A stretch of DNA of 7,448 nt from Acidobacteriota bacterium (lineage in GTDB: Bacteria > Acidobacteriota > Blastocatellia > Pyrinomonadales > Pyrinomonadaceae): positions 1-7,448 of the forward strand of contig JADYZI010000082.1 in NCBI GenBank assembly GCA_020853255.1, written 5' to 3'. Both the position numbers and the translations under genes were made by a program. Each line of letters starts with the position of its first letter. The first letter of the stretch is position 1. Positions 1-5,125 of the stretch are shown piece after piece. The notes below the pieces were generated by a model. The model worked only from the letters and a program-made list of their open reading frames with translations, was not told the DNA's origin and did no database searches.

Positions 1-161
1 GCGGGCGGCCTGAAGATGCGAAGCTGCTTCTGGATATATGCGACAACATGGAGGGCAGAAGCTTCTGTCCGCTCGCAGATGCCGCTGCCTGGCCGATCCA
101 GAGCGCCATAAAGCGTTTTCCGGACGATTTTAAGAAGTGGCTTGACACAAACAGTAACTAA
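1..161 (+). CDS. nuoF: NADH-quinone oxidoreductase subunit F (NuoF), C-terminal end only
   Basis: This is the 3' end of a gene that begins outside the window; the first complete codon is at position 3 and the stop is TAA 159-161, leaving 52 residues. They contain the segment ICDNMEGRSFCPLADAAAWP followed by a helix-like QSAIKRFPDDF tail, which matches the end of the NuoF family. NuoF is the peripheral-arm subunit that binds NADH and FMN and carries the [4Fe-4S] cluster N3. In the family, three N3 cysteines lie in an upstream ESCGxCxPC motif not visible here, and the fourth is the Cys of the (S/T)FC motif, seen here at 66-68. The next gene starts 35 bases downstream. Identification rests on this motif and on the nuoG-H-J-K-L order that follows. 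A fused or hydrogenase-type diaphorase (HoxF/HndC-like) has a similar C-terminus but does not fit the neighbours. Confidence 0.93.
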   Translation, partial: GRPEDAKLLLDICDNMEGRSFCPLADAAAWPIQSAIKRFPDDFKKWLDTNSN

Positions 162-176
162 ATCAAATTTGAATTG

Positions 177-192
177 AGAGGAGCAGTAAGGA
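177..192 (+). promoter_or_regulatory. Ribosome binding region of the bTHX gene, two purine-rich motifs
   Basis: Two Shine-Dalgarno-like motifs precede the ATG at 197. AGAGGAG at 177-183 is the stronger match but lies 13 bases from the start. AAGGA at 188-192 is only 4 bases away. No alternative ATG lies between them, so the start at 197 is secure whichever motif is used. This is the clearest translation signal in the window; most of the following nuo genes have weak or no such motif. Confidence 0.6.
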
Positions 193-196
193 ACCA

Positions 197-379
197 ATGG
201 GAAAGGGAGATAAAAGAACGCGTCGCGGCAAGATCTTTGCCGGTAGTTTTGGCAAAACACGGCAGAAGCCGAGTAAAGCAGTGGTTGCGGCCGCTCCCCG
301 AACGAAGGCGGCGGCTGTTTCGGGCGAGGATGCCCCAAAGATAAAGGTAAAGAAGAAAACCGAGCAGGAACAGGCATAA
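197..379 (+). CDS. thx: Small ribosomal subunit protein bTHX (30S ribosomal protein THX)
   Basis: This 60-residue, very basic protein opens with MGKGDKRTRRGKIFAGSFGK, the diagnostic N-terminus of the bTHX family, whose members start MGKGD(K/R)..(K/R)RGKI..G(S/T)(F/Y)GK.R. In Thermus the 26-residue peptide sits in the head of the 30S subunit among 16S rRNA helices and stabilises it. Here the conserved part (about residues 1-25) is followed by a low-complexity Ala/Lys-rich tail with an acidic patch (SGEDAPK) and a terminal KVKKKTEQEQA stretch, so it is longer than the Thermus form. The start follows good ribosome-binding motifs. Its stop TAA 377-379 abuts the nuoG ATG at 380, so it is embedded in the operon and probably translationally coupled to nuoG. 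A ribosomal protein between nuoF and nuoG is unusual. The family call is firm; the reason for the location is unknown. Confidence 0.9.
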   Translation: MGKGDKRTRRGKIFAGSFGKTRQKPSKAVVAAAPRTKAAAVSGEDAPKIKVKKKTEQEQA

Positions 380-2644
380 ATGTCTAACGAAGTTATTAAA
401 GTTAAGATCAACGGCGAGGAATTTGAAACTGAAAAGGGCGCCGTGCTGATAGACGTGTGTCGCGACAATGGATTTAATATTCCATCGTTCTGCTATTACA
501 AAGATCTCGAAGTGCAGGCATCCTGCCGAATGTGTTTGGTGCACATCGAAAAGATGCCGAAGCTGCAGCCCTCGTGCGCGATAAAATGCACGGACGGGAT
601 GGTGGTCACCACTGAAAGCACCGAGATCGAAAAGATCCAGCGGGCAATGGGCGAATTTCTTCTCGCCAATCACCCGCTTGATTGTCCCGTCTGCGACCGC
701 GGTGGCGAATGTGAGCTCCAGGAGGTCACATTTGACTGGGGCGACCTCGAAGAACGATTTACCGAGAAAAAGAATGTGCGGCCCGATAAATACTGGTCAC
801 CAATGATCGCTAACGATCCGCAGCGGTGCATCTTGTGCAAACGGTGCACACGCGTTTGTTCTGAGTGGATGGGCGAAGATGCGATCGAAGCGGGAAATCG
901 AGGGGTGGTAACGGTCATCGGTATGTATGGCGGATGGCTCGATTGCTCGCAGTGCGGCAACTGCGTGGAAGTATGCCCGACCGGCACTATTCTTGACGCG
1001 GTCTATCGCCACGAGACACGTCCGTGGGAACTTGACCAGATCATTTCGACCGACACGTACAGCTCGGACGGAATGCAGCTTTCGATCGGTTCGCGCGGCG
1101 GCAGGGTACACCGTATTGTCGCCCGCGACCGTTATGTAAACGGCCTAAATGGCGAATTCCTTGATGTTAAGGCACGCTTTGGCCATGAGTTCATAAATCA
1201 TGCCGATCGGATCAAGACACCGCTTATCCGATATGCAAAAGGCGGAAAACTGATCCCGGCGACCTGGGACCAGGCTTTTGAACTTATCGCTGAGAAATTT
1301 GAGGCAAATGCTGGATCGATCGGCGTGCTAGCATCGCCTCGGTTGACGAACGAGTCGCTTTTCGCCCTCGGCCGTTTTGCTGAGGATGCGGCCAAGGGCC
1401 CGATCGGTGTCGATGACCGCGCCGATATGTCGGCTTTTTTTTCCAACCTGAGCTCTCCGCTCGCAACACATCGCGACATTCGCTTTGCGAAAACGATCGT
1501 CCTGATCGGCGGTGAGCCGGAAGAAGAGCAAACATTTACTGCTAAACAAATTCGCAAGGCCGTGTCCAACAACGCGGCCAAGGTTATCGTCGTTAATGAC
1601 ACGCCCATAAACCTTGTGCGGCAGGCAGCGACGCAGTTCATTCATATTGCACCAGGCTCGTACGATGCGTTCGTCCAATTCGTTTTCGGCGGTATTGATG
1701 AGAACAGCGCCGCCGCAAAACTTGGGATCGATGCATCCGAGTTGGCCGCTTTCCGAAAAACTGTCGAAGCGACCGACGGCGACCTGGTCGTCATGGCCGC
1801 AAACCACCTTTCGCCCGCGGCACAGGCAGTGATCGCGGGATCGGCCGGCAGTCTTGCATCCGACACAGGCCGGGTGCTGCTTCATCCGCTGCCGCTGTAT
1901 AACAATTCGGTCGGAGCGATCGACATTCTTCCGAATGCCGGGACCGCAAGCGATGTGGCTGCGCGATCGAAGGCGCTGCTGGTCGTGGGACGCTTGCAAG
2001 ATCCCGCTCTTCTCGCTAATAAGGACTTTGTGGTCGTTCAGGAATTGTTCGAAACCGAAACAACTGAGTTCGCGGACGTAGTTCTGCCGGCATCATCATT
2101 CGCCGAGGTTGACGGCACTTACACGAACAATGCGGGCAATGTCCAACGCGTCCGCTTGTCGATCGACCCACTCCATCAGTCAAAGCCGGATTGGATGATA
2201 ACTGATCTGATGGCCCGTGCAATGGGTGTTGACCTCGGCCTTGAACATTCCGCCTCGGGTGTTTTTAGAAAACTTGCCGATTCGGTGGCCGCCTATGAAG
2301 GGATGCGTTATCCAGCATTGAAGGACGAATCACATCCTGTTCAGGCAAAACATGCCATTGTTAAAGAACGCGATGTCTCGGTCGCGATCGGTGCACTAAA
2401 GCAGAATGTTGATGCACTCGGAGCACCGGGCGAGAAAGTCACGGTTACTCCGCGGATCGGGCACAAGCTCCATCGGCTGACGACAATGACAAGCAAGACA
2501 CTGCAGTTTCACTTGCTGGCTCACGGCAATCCGAAACCGCCAAATCTTTTACTCGCACCGCTTGAACAATTCGATCTGGACGGCAAGCTGAAGCCTGAAG
2601 GCATAGCGGAAGCCGCAGCGGTGGGGGCGCGAGACAGAGAGTGA
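380..2644 (+). CDS. nuoG: NADH-quinone oxidoreductase subunit G (NuoG), two-ferredoxin-cluster variant without N7
   Basis: This 754-residue protein is the large Fe-S subunit of the complex I peripheral arm, which passes electrons from NuoF toward NuoI/NuoB. The N-terminal [2Fe-2S] (N1b) ligands are C38, C49, C52 and C66. The His-Cys3 [4Fe-4S] (N5) ligands are H98, C102, C105 and C111. Next comes a full ferredoxin-like pair, C150xxC153xxC156xxxC160 and C189xxC192xxC195xxxC199P; ordinary NuoG keeps only the four N4 ligands here (equivalent to C150, C153, C156 and C199). The rest is the molybdopterin-oxidoreductase-like fold with no cysteine after 199. The four positions for the optional N7 cluster align with D225, S228, M232 and D262. 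The FETETTEFADVVLPA and NNAGNVQ motifs (about 556-590) are typical of the family. AGGAA at 366-370 is its ribosome-binding motif, inside the bTHX gene. NADP-reducing hydrogenase subunits share the N-terminal layout, but the position among nuo genes argues for complex I. Confidence 0.95.
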   Translation: MSNEVIKVKINGEEFETEKGAVLIDVCRDNGFNIPSFCYYKDLEVQASCRMCLVHIEKMPKLQPSCAIKCTDGMVVTTESTEIEKIQRAMGEFLLANHPLDCPVCDRGGECELQEVTFDWGDLEERFTEKKNVRPDKYWSPMIANDPQRCILCKRCTRVCSEWMGEDAIEAGNRGVVTVIGMYGGWLDCSQCGNCVEVCPTGTILDAVYRHETRPWELDQIISTDTYSSDGMQLSIGSRGGRVHRIVARDRYVNGLNGEFLDVKARFGHEFINHADRIKTPLIRYAKGGKLIPATWDQAFELIAEKFEANAGSIGVLASPRLTNESLFALGRFAEDAAKGPIGVDDRADMSAFFSNLSSPLATHRDIRFAKTIVLIGGEPEEEQTFTAKQIRKAVSNNAAKVIVVNDTPINLVRQAATQFIHIAPGSYDAFVQFVFGGIDENSAAAKLGIDASELAAFRKTVEATDGDLVVMAANHLSPAAQAVIAGSAGSLASDTGRVLLHPLPLYNNSVGAIDILPNAGTASDVAARSKALLVVGRLQDPALLANKDFVVVQELFETETTEFADVVLPASSFAEVDGTYTNNAGNVQRVRLSIDPLHQSKPDWMITDLMARAMGVDLGLEHSASGVFRKLADSVAAYEGMRYPALKDESHPVQAKHAIVKERDVSVAIGALKQNVDALGAPGEKVTVTPRIGHKLHRLTTMTSKTLQFHLLAHGNPKPPNLLLAPLEQFDLDGKLKPEGIAEAAAVGARDRE

Positions 2645-2662
2645 CGTGGTAGAAAGTCGATA

Positions 2663-2692
2663 GGCCTCAGCGGGTTGCGAAAACCCGCGGCC
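2663..2692. repeat. GC-rich hairpin between nuoG and nuoH
   Basis: A perfect 7-bp stem, GCGGGTT at 2670-2676 with AACCCGC at 2682-2688, encloses the 5-base loop GCGAA. It is extended by GGCC at 2663-2666 pairing with GGCC at 2689-2692 across a 3-base bulge (TCA). It fills the middle of the 60-base nuoG-nuoH gap. No run of T follows, so it is not a typical intrinsic terminator. It could instead be an mRNA-stability or processing hairpin, or a REP-like unit. It also sits 12 bases before the nuoH start, where no good Shine-Dalgarno motif is seen. Confidence 0.65.
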
Positions 2693-2704
2693 GAACTGTA
2701 GTTT

Positions 2705-3793
2705 ATGGAATCCGTTCTTAAAACCGCATTTCCGTTCATTGTTTACGCGATTGCGCTGCTGCTTGCCTTTCAGGGCGTGCTGATGATCGTCGCATATACG
2801 GTGCTTGCGGAACGAAAGGTCCTCGGCTGGATACAAGGCCGTATCGGGCCGAACCGCGTAGGGCCGTGGGGAGTATTGCAGCCGTTCGCCGACCTTCTGA
2901 AGTTCATCTTCAAGGAAGACCTTGTCCCGGACAAATCCACCAAGTTCGTCTATTTTCTGGCGCCGATGGTCGCGCTCACGTGTGCCCTGCTGCCAATCGT
3001 TGTATATCCGTTCGGCCCGCCGATAACAACCGTCGATTGGACCTTTCTTCCGTACGGGCTGGGTGAAGGAATCCGCCAGCTGCCGCTGACGATAGCGCAG
3101 ATCGATGTCGGCGTGTTGTATGTTTTGGGCATAACTTCGGTGGGCGTTTACGGCATCGCCCTGGCCGGCTGGTCGTCGAACAGCAAGTATTCGCTGATGG
3201 GCGGACTGCGGTCGTCGGCACAGATGATCAGTTACGAGCTTGCGATGGGGGCGTCGATCCTGGGCGTTGTCATGCTGGCAGGTACGCTTGATCTGAACGG
3301 GATTATTTATGCGCAGATCAATTCCCCGTTCAGATGGTTCATTATTCCGCAGATCATCGGCTTCGTCATTTTCCTGATCGCCGCGTTCGCCGAAACGAAT
3401 CGCGTTCCGTTCGATCTGCCCGAGGCGGAAACGGAACTGGTCGCGGGCTTTCACACAGAGTATTCGGCACTGAAATTTGCACTGTTCTTTATGGCCGAAT
3501 ACGTGAATATGTTCACGGTCTCGGTCATGTCCACCGTGCTGTTCCTTGGCGGCTGGTACGTGCCCGGATTGAGCCATATTTTTGAGGTCGGCTCGATCCC
3601 GTATGCCCTTGTCAGCCTTGCGGCGTTTGTCGGCAAGGTCTGCTTCTTCCTGTTTTTCTATATTTGGGTGCGCGGAACCCTGCCGCGGTTCAGGTTCGAC
3701 CAGTTGATGAACTTTGGCTGGAAATTCCTGCTTCCGCTGGCGATCGCGAATACGATCGTGACGATCGTTGTTGTGTATTTTTTGAATAGTTGA
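2705..3793 (+). CDS. nuoH: NADH-quinone oxidoreductase subunit H (NuoH)
   Basis: This 362-residue polytopic membrane protein links the peripheral and membrane arms of complex I and forms much of the quinone-binding chamber. After the first transmembrane helix comes ERKVLGWIQGRIGPNRVGP (from residue 36), the conserved ERK/GPNRVG loop. In the second half, ETNRVPFDLPEAETELVAGF (from residue 230), followed by HTEYS, is the acidic loop that shapes the quinone site and couples redox change to pumping. RGTLPRFRFDQLMNFGWKFLLP marks the C-terminus. About eight hydrophobic helices are present, as expected, and the length is slightly above the roughly 325 residues of E. coli NuoH. The ATG at 2705 gives the normal family N-terminus, but only CTGTAGTTT precedes it, with no clear ribosome-binding motif. 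The gene that normally follows, nuoI, is absent; the next gene is nuoJ, 115 bases on. Confidence 0.97.
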   Translation: MESVLKTAFPFIVYAIALLLAFQGVLMIVAYTVLAERKVLGWIQGRIGPNRVGPWGVLQPFADLLKFIFKEDLVPDKSTKFVYFLAPMVALTCALLPIVVYPFGPPITTVDWTFLPYGLGEGIRQLPLTIAQIDVGVLYVLGITSVGVYGIALAGWSSNSKYSLMGGLRSSAQMISYELAMGASILGVVMLAGTLDLNGIIYAQINSPFRWFIIPQIIGFVIFLIAAFAETNRVPFDLPEAETELVAGFHTEYSALKFALFFMAEYVNMFTVSVMSTVLFLGGWYVPGLSHIFEVGSIPYALVSLAAFVGKVCFFLFFYIWVRGTLPRFRFDQLMNFGWKFLLPLAIANTIVTIVVVYFLNS

Positions 3794-3807
3794 TCATGTT
3801 GATTTTC

Positions 3808-3901
3808 AACCCAGAGACGGAGAGACGCAGAGGGACTTGGACCATTGGGGCAAAACCGGTGCCGTCTCCGTATTTGCTCTCCGTCTCTGCGTCTCTGCGT
3901 T
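3808..3901. repeat. Long imperfect inverted repeat between nuoH and nuoJ, built from 8-base GAGACG-type units
   Basis: Arms at 3808-3832 and 3877-3901 are reverse complements at 22 of 25 positions, with three isolated mismatches; the 44-base centre is 3833-3876. The arms have an 8-base period: CGTCTCTG at 3882-3889 and again at 3890-3897, and on the left CAGAGACG 3812-3819, then GAGAGACG 3820-3827, then CAGAG. A further degenerate unit, CGTCTCCG, lies in the centre at 3863-3870. Similar CAGAGACGCAGAG intergenic repeats occur in several phyla, to my recollection including Acidobacteriota, but I cannot check that here. It could fold into a long hairpin ending 7 bases before the nuoJ ATG, and there is no T-run after it. 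It may be a mobile repeat (MITE-like) or an RNA element tuning expression between nuoH and nuoJ. Confidence 0.85.
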
Positions 3902-3908
3902 AGATCTT

Positions 3909-4493
3909 ATGGCAAGCACAGTTCTATTCTATCTTTTCGCAGGGTTTGCTATTGCGTGTGCCCTGTCCTTGGTGTATCACAAAAACCCACTGTACAGCGC
4001 GATCTCGTTGATCGGAGTGTTCATTGCCCTGTCCTGTATCTACGTTACGCTTGCCGCTCCGTTCATTGCGGCTGTGCAGATATTGATATATGCCGGGGCG
4101 ATAATGGTGCTGGTGGTCTTTGTGATAATGCTTTTGAACCTGGACGAGGATCGGCCACTGACAAGATTGAAATACCTATACGCTCTCGGGGCCGGCCTCG
4201 GACTGATCCTGCTTGTGCAGACATTTTTTATTTTCTACGCCGTCATGCGGGCGCCGAAACACGAGGTAAATGTTGACCAAACTGTCGGTAAGACCTTGAG
4301 CATCGGCCAGGCAATGTACAGTGAATATCTGCTGCCGGTCGAAATAGTGGGCGTTCTGCTTCTGATGGCAATAATTGGCGGCGTCATTCTGGTTCGCAGG
4401 CTTGAACCGACACATCTGAGACTGGTCATCAACGAAGAGCTGGATCGCCGGAACGAAGGACAGGAAAAAGACGATTTTCGGATCGCTCTCTAA
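3909..4493 (+). CDS. nuoJ: NADH-quinone oxidoreductase subunit J (NuoJ)
   Basis: This 194-residue membrane subunit of the proton-pumping arm has about five transmembrane helices and a charged C-terminal tail after residue 160. The family signature is the third-helix segment AAVQILIYAGAIMVLVVFVI (starting near residue 54). It contains the conserved Gln57, Tyr61 and Gly63 of the flexible helix thought to switch conformation during the catalytic cycle. The ATG at 3909 gives the typical NuoJ N-terminus, MASTVLFYLFAGFAIACALS. An in-frame TTG at 3837 would add 24 residues, but those codons come from the inverted repeat and match nothing in the family, so I rejected it. There is no clear Shine-Dalgarno motif before 3909 (GTTAGATCTT). 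The hairpin ending at 3901 may therefore affect initiation, or the gene may depend on coupling. nuoK follows 50 bases later. Confidence 0.93.
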   Translation: MASTVLFYLFAGFAIACALSLVYHKNPLYSAISLIGVFIALSCIYVTLAAPFIAAVQILIYAGAIMVLVVFVIMLLNLDEDRPLTRLKYLYALGAGLGLILLVQTFFIFYAVMRAPKHEVNVDQTVGKTLSIGQAMYSEYLLPVEIVGVLLLMAIIGGVILVRRLEPTHLRLVINEELDRRNEGQEKDDFRIAL

Positions 4494-4543
4494 TTGATCT
4501 ATGGCAGCCGGATCTTATTTGAAGAAAGAACTTTTATAGAAAT

Positions 4544-4849
4544 ATGGAGCCGAGTTTAGCAAGCTACCTGGCACTTTCAGGCATACTTTTCACGATCGGT
4601 GCGACCGGCGTTGTTTTTAAACGAAACGCGCTTGGCATGTTCATGTGCATCGAGCTGATGCTAAATGCGGTGAACCTTACCTTCGTCGCGTTTTCTCGCT
4701 ATTACGCAGATGTGACCGGACAGCTTTTTGTCTTTATGGTGATGAGCGTAGCCGCCGCGGAAGCCGCCGTTGGGCTTGGAATAATCATCGCGTTCTACCG
4801 AAACAGCGTGTCGATCGACGTTGACGACGCAAGCCTTTTAAAGAATTGA
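4544..4849 (+). CDS. nuoK: NADH-quinone oxidoreductase subunit K (NuoK)
   Basis: This 101-residue protein with three transmembrane helices matches the normal NuoK length of about 100. NuoK is a small antiporter-like (MrpC-type) subunit of the complex I membrane arm. The two membrane glutamates needed for proton transfer are present: Glu37 in [11 protein letters not shown] and Glu73 in [11 protein letters not shown], corresponding to Glu36 and Glu72 of E. coli. The start at 4544 gives the usual N-terminus, a short tail before the first helix with [14 protein letters not shown] purine-rich GAAGAAAGAA stretch at 4521-4530 lies 13 bases upstream and is a weak ribosome-binding candidate. The stop TGA 4847-4849 is followed after 3 bases by a palindromic hairpin. 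In most nuo operons nuoL would follow at once; here 276 bases intervene. Confidence 0.96.
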   Translation: MEPSLASYLALSGILFTIGATGVVFKRNALGMFMCIELMLNAVNLTFVAFSRYYADVTGQLFVFMVMSVAAAEAAVGLGIIIAFYRNSVSIDVDDASLLKN

Positions 4850-4852
4850 GTC

Positions 4853-4872
4853 CAACAAACTTCAGTTTGTTG
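4853..4872. repeat. Palindromic hairpin just after nuoK
   Basis: CAACAAAC at 4853-4860 pairs perfectly with GTTTGTTG at 4865-4872 around the loop TTCA (the stem can extend to 9 bp with a 2-base loop). It begins 3 bases after the nuoK stop. The stem is AT-rich and the following bases are ATCGGAGG rather than a T-run, so it is not a convincing terminator. It may be a 3'-end protecting hairpin, a processing site, or a copy of a short dispersed palindrome. Confidence 0.7.
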
Positions 4873-4875
4873 ATC

Positions 4876-4880
4876 GGAGG
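4876..4880 (+). promoter_or_regulatory. Orphan Shine-Dalgarno-like motif in the nuoK-nuoL gap
   Basis: GGAGG is the best consensus ribosome-binding motif between nuoK and nuoL, yet no good reading frame follows it at normal distance. A TTG at 4890 (9 bases on) opens only a 6-codon frame, ended by TGA 4908-4910. That is followed immediately by ATG 4911, which opens a 16-codon frame stopping at TGA 4959-4961. The motif may be a leftover from a gene that once started here and has since been broken. Confidence 0.3.
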
Positions 4881-4968
4881 CGGCAACAATTGAAATCCGT
4901 CGGACATTGAATGCTAAACGCAGAAGTTTTGACATTTCAAATCCGGTACCGATTGGCGTGATCTGGCG

Positions 4969-5124
4969 ATGCTGTTGACGCGGTTCCCTGAACTTAAGGC
5001 GGCCGAAGGCCCGGTGGTCGATCAGTTGCACGCCAAGCGAGTTGACGAACGGATATTCGAAGTTTGGAAAGATCTGGTCGAACAGGACTTTTCTGTTGAA
5101 GAAGACGACGATCTAAGTTTCTAA
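4969..5124 (+). CDS. Unidentified small protein, possibly the remnant of a longer gene
   Basis: A 51-codon frame runs from ATG 4969 to TAA 5122-5124, ending one base before the nuoL ATG. The peptide begins MLLTRFPELKAAEGPV, has a charged, amphipathic middle (RVDERIFEVWKDLVEQDF) and ends in an acidic EEDDDLSF tail. No membrane segment or signal peptide is visible. The frame is open further upstream to 4933 and reads TDWRDLA just before the Met, which looks protein-like. The true product may therefore have been longer, with its 5' part lost at the TGA 4930-4932. Third-position GC looks similar to the nuo genes by eye, and there is no Shine-Dalgarno motif at 4969. The DWRDLA..L...FPEL pattern faintly recalls C-termini of nucleotidyltransferase/antitoxin-like proteins, but only from memory. 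It is no recognised complex I subunit. It may act only to couple translation into nuoL, or may be a decaying insertion. Confidence 0.4.
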   Translation: MLLTRFPELKAAEGPVVDQLHAKRVDERIFEVWKDLVEQDFSVEEDDDLSF

Positions 5125-5125
5125 A

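Noticed and set aside
1328..1999. Minus-strand open frame of 223 codons opposite nuoG
   Set aside because: Antisense shadow of a conserved gene with no recognisable motif.
380..2644. NuoG as a hydrogenase or formate dehydrogenase subunit
   Set aside because: The ferredoxin pair resembles those families, but there is no H-cluster domain and no cysteine in the molybdopterin-like part; the gene lies among complex I membrane-arm genes.
2663..2692. Intrinsic terminator after nuoG
   Set aside because: The hairpin has no following T-run, and the same pathway continues directly downstream.
2549..3577. Long minus-strand open frame of 342 codons across nuoH
   Set aside because: It lies opposite well-identified nuoG/nuoH coding sequence, and its Arg/Gln/His-rich translation looks like an antisense shadow.
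3808..3901. CRISPR array or insertion sequence in the nuoH-nuoJ gap
   Set aside because: The repeats are 8-base units without spacers, and there is no transposase gene; only a short inverted-repeat element is supported.
3837..3908. Upstream TTG start that would extend NuoJ by 24 residues
   Set aside because: The added codons are translated from the inverted repeat, match no NuoJ N-terminus, and the ATG at 3909 gives the expected family start.
4501..4539. 12-codon ORF between nuoJ and nuoK ([12 protein letters not shown]), possible leader peptide
   Set aside because: Too short to support, with no ribosome-binding motif or attenuator structure; likely chance.
4853..4872. Intrinsic terminator after nuoK
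   Set aside because: The stem is AT-rich and followed by ATCGGAGG, not a T-run; nuoL and nuoM would need a new promoter, which I do not see.
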